From Paraherbaspirillum soli (GTDB lineage: Bacteria; Pseudomonadota; Gammaproteobacteria; Burkholderiales; Burkholderiaceae_D): 64,000 nt of DNA. The position numbers and the translations under genes were made by a program. The stretch spans positions 505,558 through 569,557 of the forward strand of contig NZ_JBHSMT010000008.1 of assembly GCF_042654985.1 (NCBI RefSeq). Direction: 5' to 3'. The number at the start of each line of letters is the position of its first letter. Position 1 is the first letter of the stretch. The notes under the pieces are model-generated. The model ran no database searches. It was not told the DNA's origin and saw only the letters and a list, made by a program, of their open reading frames with translations. Shown one piece after another: positions 38,765 through 48,781 of this stretch.

Positions 38765-39643
38765 ATGTCGGAGAGTAAGCAGCAAGCACAGGCGTCGCAA
38801 GCCGCAGACCATGATTTGCCGGCCGACCTGATAGTCGCCACCGCCGCCGACGGTGCGCAAGTGAAGGTCGCGCTGCACGGTGGCCATCTTTGTTCGTGGC
38901 GCACCGCGGACGGCGCCGAGCATCTGTTCCTCAGCGCGCTGAACACATGGCGCAGCGATGCCGCCATTCGCGGCGGCATGCCGGTGATTTTTCCGCAATT
39001 TGCCGGTGAAGGAGCGCTGCCTAAACACGGCTTCGCCCGCGTGCGCGAATGGACCTTGCTGGAGTCCTCGGTATTGGCGGACGGCGCAGGCATGCTGCGT
39101 CTTGGCTTGAGCGACGATGCCGAAACCAGGAAGCTGTTTCCGCATGCGTTTGCGCTGGAACTGCGCCTCTCATTTGGCGGCCGCACGCTGCATGCCGAGC
39201 TGTCGGTGACGAACCGCGGCGACCAGCCATTCCAGTTCACCTGCGCGCTGCATACCTATTTGCAGGCGCAGGTCGCGCAGTCGGCCATTCTGGGACTGCA
39301 AGGACATCAATACCGCGACGCTCTCGACCAGCGCCGGATCAAGGTCGTGGATGAAGCGGAACTGCGGATTTCGGCCGAGATCGATCGGGTTTATTTTCAA
39401 GTCGATCAGCCGCTCACGCTGCAGCAACCGGGTCACGCCATCGTTGTCGCCCAAGGCGGCTTTGCCGATGCGGTGGTGTGGAATCCCTGGGTCGGCGGCA
39501 GCGCCGCCATCGCCGATTTACCGGCGGATGGCTATCAACATTTTGTGTGTATCGAGGCCGCCGCCGTTGCACGTCCGGTCGCCTTGGCTGCCGGCGATAG
39601 CTGGCTCGGCTTTCAACAATTGACCGTAACTGGCCCGGTATAA
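38765..39643 (+). CDS. D-hexose-6-phosphate mutarotase (YeaD type)
   Basis: A 292-residue galactose-mutarotase-fold protein. Phrases GGHLCSWRTADGAEHLFLS, GGMPVIFPQF, KHGFARVREW, CALHTYLQA and VVWNPWVGGSAAIADLP match the YeaD/Ymr099c aldose-6-phosphate epimerase group, which interconverts glucose-6-phosphate anomers. I chose the ATG at 38765 because GGAGG lies eight bases upstream; an upstream TTG is less likely. Single gene. Confidence 0.9.
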   Translation: MSESKQQAQASQAADHDLPADLIVATAADGAQVKVALHGGHLCSWRTADGAEHLFLSALNTWRSDAAIRGGMPVIFPQFAGEGALPKHGFARVREWTLLESSVLADGAGMLRLGLSDDAETRKLFPHAFALELRLSFGGRTLHAELSVTNRGDQPFQFTCALHTYLQAQVAQSAILGLQGHQYRDALDQRRIKVVDEAELRISAEIDRVYFQVDQPLTLQQPGHAIVVAQGGFADAVVWNPWVGGSAAIADLPADGYQHFVCIEAAAVARPVALAAGDSWLGFQQLTVTGPV

Positions 39644-39717
39644 AACTGTGCAAGTGTCCTTGGCCGGCATCTTAATCGAATGACACAATCGGCATCCGAC
39701 TTGATAAGGAACCAACC

Positions 39718-40431
39718 ATGAGCACGGATACAGACGGCATGCGGACGATAGGCATGATAGGCGGCATGAGCTGGGAGTCGTCGGTCGAGTATTACCGCTT
39801 GTTGAACCAAGGCAGCAAGGCGCTATTGGGCGGCCACCACAATGCCCGCAGCCTGATGCTGACAGTGAATTTCCACGACATCGAACAGCTGCAGCATCAG
39901 GGCCGCTGGGACGCGCTGGCCGAGCACATGGCGGACGCCGCGCGCCAGCTGGCTGCCGGCGGTGCCGACTGCATCATCCTGTGCACCAACACCATGCACA
40001 AGGTCTGGCCGGCGATTGAACAGGCGGTAGCGATCCCCGTGCTGCACATCGCCGATCCGACGGCGGCGGCGATCAAGCGCGCCGGCTTGAGCCGGGTTGG
40101 CTTGCTGGGCACGCGCTTTACGATGGAGCAGGATTTTTATCGCGGGCGGCTGGAGGCGATGCATGGATTGCAGGTGCTGGTGCCGGAAGAGGCTGACCGC
40201 GCGCTCGTTCATTCGGTCATTTACGACGAGCTTTGTCACGGTCGGATCAACGACGCATCGCGCGCGGAATTTCAGCGCGTGATTCAGGGCTTCAAAGAAC
40301 AAGGCGCGCAAGGCGTCGTCCTGGGCTGCACCGAAATCATGTTGCTGATCAAGCCGGAGGACTCGGCGCTGCCGACTTTCGACACCACGGCGCTGCACGT
40401 GCAGGCGGCGCTACAGTGGGCGACCGCCTAG
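39718..40431 (+). CDS. Aspartate/glutamate racemase family protein
   Basis: A 237-residue two-domain racemase. Opening TIGMIGGMSWESSVEYYRLL and the two catalytic cysteine motifs, IILCTNTMHK and VVLGCTEIMLL, are characteristic of the aspartate racemase/YgeA branch, which works without PLP. YgeA-like enzymes racemise several amino acids (homoserine, methionine, leucine), so the substrate is open. AAGGA lies before the ATG. Convergent with fmt. Confidence 0.9.
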   Translation: MSTDTDGMRTIGMIGGMSWESSVEYYRLLNQGSKALLGGHHNARSLMLTVNFHDIEQLQHQGRWDALAEHMADAARQLAAGGADCIILCTNTMHKVWPAIEQAVAIPVLHIADPTAAAIKRAGLSRVGLLGTRFTMEQDFYRGRLEAMHGLQVLVPEEADRALVHSVIYDELCHGRINDASRAEFQRVIQGFKEQGAQGVVLGCTEIMLLIKPEDSALPTFDTTALHVQAALQWATA

Positions 40432-40481
40432 TCCGGCTGTCGATCGCCGGGCGCATCGTCTCAATGCGGGCCGGCGTCGCA

Positions 40482-41435
40482 TCAATCGAAGCGTCCGCCC
40501 TGCATCGGAAACGCCTTCAGGAACTCGGCAGCCGGCAGTCGTTTCCCTCCCGGCTTTTGCAGCTCGGTAAAGCGCAACGCGCCGCTGCCGCAGGCGACGA
40601 TGACGCCATCGTGCGGATCGGCGCTGATGACGGTGCCGGCTGCGTGCGTGCCAACCGCGCTTACCGCTTGCGCCTGCCATAGTTTCAAATGGATGCCGGC
40701 GAACGGCGCGAAGGCGCCGGGGAAGGGATTGAAGGCGCGAATCTTGCGTTCCAGGACCTCGGCCGGCAGGCTGAAATCGAGCGCCGCTTCTTCCTTGCTG
40801 ATCTTGGCCGCGTAAGTGACGCCGGCTTCCGGTTGCGGCGTCGACGGCAACGCATTTTGCTCCAGCAAGCGCAGCGCCTCGACGATCATTTTCCCACCCA
40901 GTTGCGCCATCTTGTCATGCAAGGTGCCGGTGCTGTCGCCGGCGTCGATCGCCAGTTTTTCGATCAACAACATCGGCCCGGTATCGAGCCCCTGATCCAT
41001 TTGCATGATGGTGATGCCGGTCTCGCTATCGCCGGCTTCAATCGCCCGATGGATGGGCGCCGCGCCGCGCCAACGCGGCAACAGCGAACCATGGATGTTC
41101 AGGCAGCCATGCGGCGGGATGGTCAATACGCTGAGCGGCAGAATCAAGCCGTAGGCAGCCACCACCATGACGTCGTGCGGCGTCGCCTGCAGCAGCGCGT
41201 GGGCCTCCTTGGCAACCTCCGGATATTTGCCGTCCAGCCGCAGCGATACAGGCTGCGCCACCGGGATCTGATGGGCTTGCGCAAATTGCTTGACCGGCGA
41301 TGCCTGTAGCTGCATGCCGCGTCCTGCGGGTCGGTCGGGCTGGGTCAGCACCAGCGGGATTTGATGGCCGGCGTCGTGCAGCGCCTTGAGCGCGACGGCG
41401 GCGAATTCGGGAGTACCGGCAAAGATGATTTTCAT
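40482..41435 (-). CDS. fmt: Methionyl-tRNA formyltransferase
   Basis: A 317-residue enzyme that formylates initiator Met-tRNA. MKIIFAGTPEFAAVALKALH opens the formyltransferase domain; LNIHGSLLPRWRGAAPIHRA carries the catalytic Asn-His region; the C-terminal tRNA-binding domain begins near residue 210. In most Burkholderiales fmt directly follows def; here the two are about 3.5 kb apart, separated by a glucosidase and an AraC gene. Confidence 0.96.
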   Translation of the reverse strand: MKIIFAGTPEFAAVALKALHDAGHQIPLVLTQPDRPAGRGMQLQASPVKQFAQAHQIPVAQPVSLRLDGKYPEVAKEAHALLQATPHDVMVVAAYGLILPLSVLTIPPHGCLNIHGSLLPRWRGAAPIHRAIEAGDSETGITIMQMDQGLDTGPMLLIEKLAIDAGDSTGTLHDKMAQLGGKMIVEALRLLEQNALPSTPQPEAGVTYAAKISKEEAALDFSLPAEVLERKIRAFNPFPGAFAPFAGIHLKLWQAQAVSAVGTHAAGTVISADPHDGVIVACGSGALRFTELQKPGGKRLPAAEFLKAFPMQGGRFD

Positions 41436-41612
41436 GGCGGGATTGTATTACGGAACTAATCGGTTTTGATGTGGGGGCTAGTGTCCGATTATTTTTCCCG
41501 GCTTGCACCCATAAGTCAAAAGTTGCACCTTGCGGTGTCATGAGCGGCAGCGGGGCCGCCGTATAGTGGATTTGCTTTTTCAACAAGCATCCCTATATCG
41601 AGGAGACAAGCA

Positions 41613-43844
41613 ATGCAGCGCAGATACTTTTCCTTATTGATTGCCGCGTGTGCCGCCGGATTGCTGGCCGCATGCGGCGATGGCGGCGGCAATGCAGCGT
41701 CGGCGTTTTCAGCAGATGCAGTCGCGAATCGGCGCGCCCAGTCGCTGTTGGCGCAAATGACGTTGGATGAAAAAATCCAGATGGTGCACGGCGTCGGCAT
41801 GTATACATCGCCGATTGCAGGCGGCGCCGGATTTATTCCCGGCATCGAGCGGCTCGGCATTCCCGACTTCAGCACGGCGGATGCTTCCAGCGGCGTCAAT
41901 GTCGTCAATGCCGGCGCCACCGCGATGCCTGCACCGCTGGCCCTGGCCGCCAGCTGGGATGGCGATTTGGCGCGGCAATACGGGGCGTTGATCGGTACCG
42001 AACTGCGGGCCCTCGGCTTTGCCGAAGGGCTGGGCGCCGGCGTCAATCTGGCGCGCGAGCCGCGCAACGGCAGAACCTTTGAATACATGGGTGAGGACCC
42101 ACTGCTGGCCGGTACGCTGTCGGCGCAACGCACGATAGGCACGCAGCAGCAGAAGGTGATTTCGACGATCAAGCATCTGGCCTTGAACAATCAGGAAACC
42201 AACCGCTTCACATCCAATTCCATCGTTGATGAAAGAACCATGCGCGAGCTGTATCTGCGCGCTTTTGAAGTGGGCGTGAAAGACGGTCAGCCGGGAAACG
42301 TGATGTGCGCCTACAACCTGGTCAACGGCATCAAGGCTTGCGAAAATCCCTACCTGATGACAACGGTATTGAAAAACGAATGGGGCTTCAAAGGCGTGGT
42401 GCAGTCGGATTGGATCTTTGCCGTCACCGATACGGTGCGTGCCGCCAACGCCGGCCTGGATGAAGAACAGCCCGGTTCGAGCGACGATGCGGTGGGCGCC
42501 TTGGGGCTCCCGACTTACTTCAATCAGCGTTTGAAAGCGGCGATACAAAACGGATCGGTGCCGATGGCGCGGCTGGACGATATGGTGTTTCGCAGATTGC
42601 GCACCTTGTACCGGATCGGGATCATGGATGCGCCGCCCCGCAGCGGCGGCACGATTGATGGCGCGAGCGGCAACGCATTGGCCCGGCAGGTGGCGGCGCA
42701 GGGCATGGTGTTGCTGAAAAACGATGCGCCGGCCGGTGCCAGCGTCGGCGCTTTGCCGCTGGATGCGGCCGCAGTGAAATCCGTGGTGGTGATTGGCGGG
42801 CATGCCGACGCCGGGGTGTTGACGGGCGGCGGCTCCGGCGGTTCGTTGACGCAAGTGGGCAATCCGGTCCCCTGTGCGCAGCCGTCCGCCAAACTGCCGC
42901 CGGAAAATTTGATGAGCGCTTGCGCCGCGTATTTCAAATCCGCTCCGCTCGCCGCGATCAGGGCAAAAATGCCGAATGCGAGCGTGACGTATTTCGATGG
43001 CAATGATGCCGCAGCTGCCGCCAATGCCGCACAAAATGCCGACGTGGCGTTGATCTTTGCGACCCAGTTCACCAGCGAGCACATGGACCTGCCGTCGCTG
43101 AGTTTGCCGGGCGTTGCCAGCGATCCGGCGAATCAAACCTATGACCAGAATGCCTTGATCAGCGCCGTGGCGGCGCGCAACAAGCGTACCGTGGTGGTGC
43201 TGGAGAACGGCACTGCGGTGACCATGCCCTGGCTGGCCGGCGTATCGGCGGTACTGGCGGCCTGGTATCCGGGGATCCAGGGCGGCGCCGCGATTGCCGA
43301 TGTCTTATTCGGCGACGTCAATCCGTCCGGCAAACTGCCGTTGAGTTTTCCGGTCAGCGATAGCGACCTGCCGCAAAAGCAAATCTCGGCCACCGATCTG
43401 AACGTCACTTATAGTGAAGGCTTGAAGATGGGCTATCGCTGGTATGACGCGATGCAGATTGCGCCGCTGTTTGCCTTCGGCCATGGTTTGTCGTACACCA
43501 CGTTTGCCTATTCCAATCTGCAGATTGCGAACGATGCCGGCGGCAATCCGACAGTCAGCTTCACGCTGAAGAACACCGGTGCCCGTGCCGGCGCCGAGGT
43601 CGCGCAAATCTATGCGCAGCTGCCGCTCAGCGCAGGCGAACCGCCGCAGCGTCTGGTCGGCTGGCAAAAGGTGCAACTGGCGCCAGGGGAAAGCAAACAG
43701 CTGACGCTGGTCATCGACAACGAGCGCCTGGCGATCTGGGATGTGGTCGGGAAAAAATGGCAAGTGCGGAGCGGCGACTACACGCTCTATGTCGGCACCT
43801 CTTCACGCGACGGCAATGCATTGAAGGGCGGGCTCAAGCTGTAA
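41613..43844 (+). CDS. Glycoside hydrolase family 3 beta-glucosidase, lipoprotein
   Basis: A 743-residue exo-acting glycosidase. Signal peptide with lipobox LAAC (Cys about 20), so probably membrane-anchored. GH3 N-terminal domain: KHLALNNQETNR and the nucleophile Asp in VVQSDWIFAV; GH3 C-terminal domain from about residue 360 (MVLLKNDAP..GSGGSL); fibronectin III-like domain at about 640-735 (RLVGWQKVQLAPGESKQL). It likely releases glucose from beta-glucans or aryl glucosides. GAGGAG precedes the ATG. Beside it, convergent, is an AraC regulator; both sit between def and fmt and look like an inserted pair. Confidence 0.93.
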   Translation: MQRRYFSLLIAACAAGLLAACGDGGGNAASAFSADAVANRRAQSLLAQMTLDEKIQMVHGVGMYTSPIAGGAGFIPGIERLGIPDFSTADASSGVNVVNAGATAMPAPLALAASWDGDLARQYGALIGTELRALGFAEGLGAGVNLAREPRNGRTFEYMGEDPLLAGTLSAQRTIGTQQQKVISTIKHLALNNQETNRFTSNSIVDERTMRELYLRAFEVGVKDGQPGNVMCAYNLVNGIKACENPYLMTTVLKNEWGFKGVVQSDWIFAVTDTVRAANAGLDEEQPGSSDDAVGALGLPTYFNQRLKAAIQNGSVPMARLDDMVFRRLRTLYRIGIMDAPPRSGGTIDGASGNALARQVAAQGMVLLKNDAPAGASVGALPLDAAAVKSVVVIGGHADAGVLTGGGSGGSLTQVGNPVPCAQPSAKLPPENLMSACAAYFKSAPLAAIRAKMPNASVTYFDGNDAAAAANAAQNADVALIFATQFTSEHMDLPSLSLPGVASDPANQTYDQNALISAVAARNKRTVVVLENGTAVTMPWLAGVSAVLAAWYPGIQGGAAIADVLFGDVNPSGKLPLSFPVSDSDLPQKQISATDLNVTYSEGLKMGYRWYDAMQIAPLFAFGHGLSYTTFAYSNLQIANDAGGNPTVSFTLKNTGARAGAEVAQIYAQLPLSAGEPPQRLVGWQKVQLAPGESKQLTLVIDNERLAIWDVVGKKWQVRSGDYTLYVGTSSRDGNALKGGLKL

Positions 43845-43845
43845 A

Positions 43846-44886
43846 TTAACCACGCAGCTTGGCGCGGTGCTGAGTCGGGGACACGCCCCACTGCGCTTTG
43901 AAGAAGCGCGACAAGGAGCTTGGAGAAGCAAAGCCGATACGGTCGCTGATTTCACCGATTGACAGCTGGGTTTCTTCGAGCAGGCGTCGGGTTTCGATGC
44001 TTCTTACCCGGCTCAGCAGCGATTCGAACGAGCTGTTTTCGTGTTTCAGGCGGCGCAATACGGTCCAGCGCGAAATGTGGAATTGCTGGCATAGCATGGC
44101 CAGCATATCGTCGGTCCCGGCTTCCGGCGCGGAGCAGCGCAGCAGGCCGAGTATGGCGCTTTCGGCCTGGGCCGAGAACGTCTCGCGCAGCATGCTGCGC
44201 CGGCGCTCGGCCTCGAGTTTGCCGTGCACATAGCGGTTCAGCATCTGGTTGAACGAGGCATACGGCGCGTCCAGGTCGGCGCTGATGCAAAGCAGGCGAT
44301 TGTGCATTTGCTGAAACCGGACCTGTGCGTCGATCCGGCTTTCGATCACGTGCGGCGGCGTTGCAAGACGGCCTTGCAAATCAATCTGGATGCGATGTCC
44401 AGCCCGAGGCAGATAGTGGCGGATGATTTTCGCGACAATCAGGAAATTCCCCAAAGCGCTGGCTGCCGAGCGTGGCGGCTCGCCTTCGCCTTCGTTGATG
44501 TAGTCAATTTCTATCCGGTCCGGCGCATGACGCAGCGATACAAAGTCCAGCTCGCCGATCGCATAGCGGTAACTAATGTAGTTATTCAGCGCATCGCGCC
44601 CATTCCTGCTGCAGGCGGCGAGCGCGGCGAAATCGGGGAAGAAAGGGAAAAGGTCTTGCAGGCTATCGCTGTCAAGCTGCGGAACGTAAGCCAGCCGGTC
44701 CATCAGGCGCAACATTTTCAAATGCTTGCCGCCGGCAATGCGGGCGCCGGTTTCAGCCAGCTCATGGGCTTGTATCCCGGTCAGCCGGCTAAATTCCGCC
44801 GGCCCTATGCCGCAGCGTTCCGCGACCGTTTTTATTTCCCGGGCAATCGCGTTGGATACCGTTTTGGAACGAATGTCTGTCCGCAT
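43846..44886 (-). CDS. AraC-family transcriptional regulator
   Basis: A 346-residue protein: an N-terminal effector region of the OruR/ArcR-like type (about 1-220; SRLTGIQAHELAETGARIAG) and two C-terminal helix-turn-helices (FHISRWTVLRRLKHE; LSIGEISDRIGFASPSSLSR then FFKAQWGVSP). The ATG at 44886 is chosen: a G-rich ribosome site precedes it, whereas the longer frame begins with TTG. It ends one base from the GH3 gene on the other strand, suggesting the two travelled together; control of the glucosidase is a guess. Confidence 0.9.
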   Translation of the reverse strand: MRTDIRSKTVSNAIAREIKTVAERCGIGPAEFSRLTGIQAHELAETGARIAGGKHLKMLRLMDRLAYVPQLDSDSLQDLFPFFPDFAALAACSRNGRDALNNYISYRYAIGELDFVSLRHAPDRIEIDYINEGEGEPPRSAASALGNFLIVAKIIRHYLPRAGHRIQIDLQGRLATPPHVIESRIDAQVRFQQMHNRLLCISADLDAPYASFNQMLNRYVHGKLEAERRRSMLRETFSAQAESAILGLLRCSAPEAGTDDMLAMLCQQFHISRWTVLRRLKHENSSFESLLSRVRSIETRRLLEETQLSIGEISDRIGFASPSSLSRFFKAQWGVSPTQHRAKLRG

Positions 44887-44985
44887 CACCGCCCCCCATT
44901 TGCTTTTTATTTGCAAATAATACAACGCCGGAGGGGAGGCTCGGGACAGCGGCGCGCAGCAAATTGCGATGCGCCGCGATTGATT

Positions 44986-45513
44986 TTATCTTGCGTATTG
45001 CTTGTCGCGTTTCTGCTCGCGTTCTTCCTTGAGCATTTTGGATTTGATCCGGTTGCGCTTCAGCGGCGACAGGTATTCGACGAATACCTTGCCTTTCAAA
45101 TGGTCCATCTCATGCTGGATGCACACCGCCAGCAAGCCGTCGGCCTCGACTTCGAACGGCTTGCCGTCGGCATCCAGCGCCCGCACCTTGACTCGCGCCG
45201 GGCGTTCGACGCCGTCGTAGACGCCGGGCACGGACAGGCAGCCTTCGTCGTAGACCTGCTTTTCTTCGCTGGCCCAGATGACTTCCGGATTGATGAACAC
45301 GCGCAGGTCGGTGCCGGCGTCGGAGGTGTCGATGACCACCAATTGTTCGTGCACGTCGACCTGGGTCGCGGCCAAGCCGACCCCGGGCGCGTCGTACATG
45401 GTTTCCGCCATATCGGCGATCAATTTCTTCAGGCGGGTGTCAAAATTTGTCACCGGCTTGGCAATTTTATGCAGGCGAGCATCGGGATAACGCAGGATAT
45501 TGAGTAAGGACAT
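44986..45513 (-). CDS. def: Peptide deformylase
   Basis: A 175-residue metalloenzyme removing the N-formyl group from nascent proteins. The three motifs are intact: GVGLAATQV, EGCLSVPGV with the metal-binding Cys, and QHEMDHLKGK with both His ligands. The lysine/arginine-rich tail is typical. It is divergent from the LysM gene as in other Burkholderiales, but fmt is not its downstream neighbour here. Confidence 0.97.
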   Translation of the reverse strand: MSLLNILRYPDARLHKIAKPVTNFDTRLKKLIADMAETMYDAPGVGLAATQVDVHEQLVVIDTSDAGTDLRVFINPEVIWASEEKQVYDEGCLSVPGVYDGVERPARVKVRALDADGKPFEVEADGLLAVCIQHEMDHLKGKVFVEYLSPLKRNRIKSKMLKEEREQKRDKQYAR

Positions 45514-45656
45514 ACGACTTTTGCGAGACAGTTAGGCGGGGTGGAAGTGGTTTTCTCTTGCTAGTTCAATCGTTTGTAGGCAGAATTTGATTCACTTTGG
45601 CAAGTTTTTTGCTTTCGATACCAGCACCAATTCAACGCACTATCACCGGAAACAAT

Positions 45657-46730
45657 ATGAAAAAGTTTAGCACAGCTGCACTCCTTCTTGCTTTAACGGC
45701 CGGATTTGGCACTTTGCCAATGGCTACCGCACAGGCGGCCACGCCGACACGCTGTGAATTTTTGCCTAACGCTCCGGACCAGCATGTTGTCGTCCGCGGC
45801 GATACTTTGTGGGGAATTTCCGGGAAATTTCTGCAACATGCATGGTGCTGGCCACAGGTGTGGGGCCTGAATAAAGAAGAGATTCGCAATCCGCACTGGA
45901 TTTATCCAGGCCAGATCGTTTATTTCGACCGCGCTTCCGGCCGTTTGCGCCTGGGCAACTCAACCGGCGGTACCGGCGGCGTAGTCAAGCTGTCGCCGCA
46001 TATGCGGGTGCAGGGCATGGGCAACGATGCGATCACCGCGATTCCGGCCGATGCGATCGGTCCTTTCCTGTCGCAACCGTTGATCATCGAAGATGAAGAA
46101 TTGAAAGATGCGCCGCATATCGTGGCGCCGCAGGATGGCCGCATCAGCCTGGGCCAAGGCGACAAGGCGTATGTGGTCGGCGATCTGAAAGAGGCCACCT
46201 CGTTCCAGGTATTCCGCCCCGGCACGCAACTGAAGGATCCGGTCACCGGCAAGGTCATCGCTAACGAAGCCCTGTATCTCGGCACGCTGAAACTGGATCG
46301 CCGCGGTAAAACCGAAGGCGAGGCGCATACCTTTACCGTGGTCGAAACGAAACAGGAAATGCAATCGGGCGACCGCATCCTGCCGACACCGGTTGCACCG
46401 ATCCTGAACTACGTGCCGCACGCACCTACCGGCGAAGTCAACGCCCGTGTCGTGTCGATTTATGGCGGCGTGGCCGCAGCGGCGCAGAACCAGATTGTGT
46501 CCATCAATCAGGGCAAAGCCGACAATATCGATGTCGGCACGGTGCTGCAACTGTCGCGTTTCGGTAAAACCATTGCCGATCCTTCCGACCGTAAAAAGAT
46601 GATCAAGCTGCCTGACGAAGAATACGGCACCCTGTTTATCTTCCGCGTGTTCAACCATATTTCGTATGGCTTGATCATGGAAGTGAAAAATACTGTCGAT
46701 ATTGGCGACCTCGCCAAATCGCCGGAATAA
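45657..46730 (+). CDS. LysM-domain peptidoglycan-binding protein
   Basis: A 357-residue exported protein. The signal peptide (MKKFSTAALLLALTAGFGTL, cleavage after AQA) is followed by a LysM domain at about 40-90 (VVVRGDTLWGISGKFLQHAW, with two tryptophans before IYPGQIVYF) and a large beta-rich region with no motif that I recognise. The domain anchors it to peptidoglycan. The position between def and dprA is conserved in the order. The ATG at 45657 gives a proper signal peptide; the frame is open further upstream without one. Confidence 0.9.
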   Translation: MKKFSTAALLLALTAGFGTLPMATAQAATPTRCEFLPNAPDQHVVVRGDTLWGISGKFLQHAWCWPQVWGLNKEEIRNPHWIYPGQIVYFDRASGRLRLGNSTGGTGGVVKLSPHMRVQGMGNDAITAIPADAIGPFLSQPLIIEDEELKDAPHIVAPQDGRISLGQGDKAYVVGDLKEATSFQVFRPGTQLKDPVTGKVIANEALYLGTLKLDRRGKTEGEAHTFTVVETKQEMQSGDRILPTPVAPILNYVPHAPTGEVNARVVSIYGGVAAAAQNQIVSINQGKADNIDVGTVLQLSRFGKTIADPSDRKKMIKLPDEEYGTLFIFRVFNHISYGLIMEVKNTVDIGDLAKSPE

Positions 46731-46758
46731 GGGCGTCGATGCCAATGGCGGGCCGCGG

Positions 46759-47913
46759 TTGACGCAGCACCATGCGCCAGACGAACTGGCCGCTTGGCTG
46801 CGGCTGGCGGAGACCGCTGGCGTCGGCTTGGAAACCGCGCGCCGCCTGCTGGCGGCGTTCGGTCTGCCGGCAAATATCTTTGAAACGTCTTTTTCAGCTT
46901 TGCACAAGGTGGTGCCGGAACGCATCGCCTACGCACTGCTGGCACCGCTTTCCGAGACCACCCAGGCGCTGATAGAACGCACCCTGGAATGGCTCCAGCA
47001 ACCCGGCAACCAGTTATTTACGCTAGCCGACAGCGGCTATCCGCAAGCGCTGCTGGATATCGCCGATCCCCCCCTGATGCTGTATGTGAAAGGACGCGCC
47101 GAGTTGTTGACGCGGCCGTCGCTTGCCGTGGTCGGCAGCCGCAACGCTACCGCCCAGGGCATTGCCAATGCCGACCGCTTTGCCGAGATCCTGAGCCAGC
47201 GCGGCTTGACCATCATCTCCGGGATGGCGCTGGGGATAGACGCCGCCGCCCACCACGGTGCTTTGCGTGGCGCGGCCGGCGCCGTCGAGGCCGGCAGCAC
47301 GGTGGCGGTGATCGGCACCGGGGCCGACATCGTCTACCCGGCCCGCAATCGCAGTCTGGCACATCAGATAGCGGAAGCGGGCTGTATCGTTAGCGAATAC
47401 TCACTTGGTACGCCGGGTATCGCAGCCAATTTCCCGCGCCGCAACCGGATTATTTCCGGCCTTGCTCGTGGCGTGCTGGTGGTCGAAGCGGCGGCCCAAT
47501 CCGGATCCTTGATTACCGCCCGGATGGCGGCCGAACAGGGGCGCGACGTGTTCGCGATCCCCGGCTCCATCCATTCGCCGCTGTCCAAAGGCTGCCATCA
47601 GCTCATCAAGCAAGGCGCAAAGCTGGTGGAATCGGCGCAGGACGTGTTGGAAGAGCTCGGGTCTTTTGGCGCAGCGCCGGCCCCGCGCGGACCATCCAAG
47701 CTGGCGAAGAGTGTTGAAAGTCCTGCTGAAAATGCCGCGGATGACGATAAAGAAAAGCTGTTGAAAGCGCTAGGCTACGATCCTGTCAGTCTGGACCTGC
47801 TGGCGGCGCGCAGCGGGGTCGATGTGGCAACTCTGAACGCGCAACTGCTGGTATTGGAGCTGGAAGGGCTGGTCGAGGTACTGCCGGGCGGGGTCTATCG
47901 GCGGCTGGGCTAG
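46759..47913 (+). CDS. dprA: DNA-processing protein DprA
   Basis: About 384 residues from the TTG at 46759. Rossmann-like core (about 100-300): LAVVGSRNATAQG, IISGMALGIDAAAHHGAL, AVIGTGADIVYPARN, ANFPRRNRIISGLA and SLITARMAAEQGRDVFAIPG; C-terminal winged-helix domain from about 335. DprA loads RecA on incoming single strands in natural transformation. No ATG or GTG lies near the expected start; TTG 46759 gives the expected DELAAWLRLAE opening, while TTG 46702 overlaps the LysM gene by 29 bases and is the alternative. Confidence 0.92.
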   Translation: MTQHHAPDELAAWLRLAETAGVGLETARRLLAAFGLPANIFETSFSALHKVVPERIAYALLAPLSETTQALIERTLEWLQQPGNQLFTLADSGYPQALLDIADPPLMLYVKGRAELLTRPSLAVVGSRNATAQGIANADRFAEILSQRGLTIISGMALGIDAAAHHGALRGAAGAVEAGSTVAVIGTGADIVYPARNRSLAHQIAEAGCIVSEYSLGTPGIAANFPRRNRIISGLARGVLVVEAAAQSGSLITARMAAEQGRDVFAIPGSIHSPLSKGCHQLIKQGAKLVESAQDVLEELGSFGAAPAPRGPSKLAKSVESPAENAADDDKEKLLKALGYDPVSLDLLAARSGVDVATLNAQLLVLELEGLVEVLPGGVYRRLG

Positions 47914-48063
47914 CGGGAATTAACTGTTGTTGTTTTTGCATCATGGGCAGCATTTGTCAAATCCTGCGATACTTGGCGATATTTATTGGCGCCGAAACGT
48001 ACTATGCTGGTGCCTACCCCACACTTATTAGCCTTATTTTTACCAAAGCGACACAGTAGAACC

Positions 48064-48543
48064 ATGTTCGAAGTCCTTGTTTATCTGTATGAAACTTATT
48101 ACCGGCCCGATGCCTGCCCTGAACCGGAGGCTTTGGTCAAGAAGCTGTCGGCGATTGGTTTTGAAGAGGATGAAATTTCCAAAGCGCTCGGCTGGCTGAC
48201 CGACCTGGCGGAAACCAATTGCGAATTTGCCGACCAATATCCGCAGCAAACAACGTTTTCCGCCGGCATCCGCATTTACGCCCAGCAAGAAATCGACGTG
48301 CTGGGGACGGCGGCGATCGGCTTTATCCAGTTCCTGGAATTGGCCAAGATGCTCAACCCGGTCCAGCGCGAGATCGTCATCGGACGCGCATTGACGGTCA
48401 GCGAGACGCCGGTGCCGCTGGATAAGCTCAAGGTCATCGTGCTGATGGTGTTATGGAGCCAAGGCAAGGAACCGGATGGATTGATGTTCGACGAGTTGTT
48501 TCTGGACGAAGACGATGATTCGGAGCCGCGTCTTTTGCATTAA
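48064..48543 (+). CDS. smg: Smg family protein (DUF494)
   Basis: A 159-residue protein starting MFEVLVYLYETYYRPDACPE and ending in an acidic segment (LFLDEDDDSEPRLLH), matching the Smg/DUF494 family that lies between dprA and topoisomerase genes across Proteobacteria. Function unknown; predicted soluble and helical. The ATG at 48064 is the family start. Upstream 150 bases carry no gene. Confidence 0.9.
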   Translation: MFEVLVYLYETYYRPDACPEPEALVKKLSAIGFEEDEISKALGWLTDLAETNCEFADQYPQQTTFSAGIRIYAQQEIDVLGTAAIGFIQFLELAKMLNPVQREIVIGRALTVSETPVPLDKLKVIVLMVLWSQGKEPDGLMFDELFLDEDDDSEPRLLH

Positions 48544-48781
48544 CCGCCTCCACGCTATTATTGCGCACCGTCAACGCCAGCATTGCGCAACGCCAACGCT
48601 TGCTGTGCTTGCGAATTTTCCAACAACCCGCTTATCATTAGCCGCGATGTGAATTGCCGACCGCTATATTTGTAAAATAGTTGTTATTTGGCAGTCGCAA
48701 GCCACCCCTTTGATGCCGCCTGAAATCGCGTGCAAAAGCAAAAAATGCGCTGAAAACGCGCGCTACTTTCGAGACAAAACT

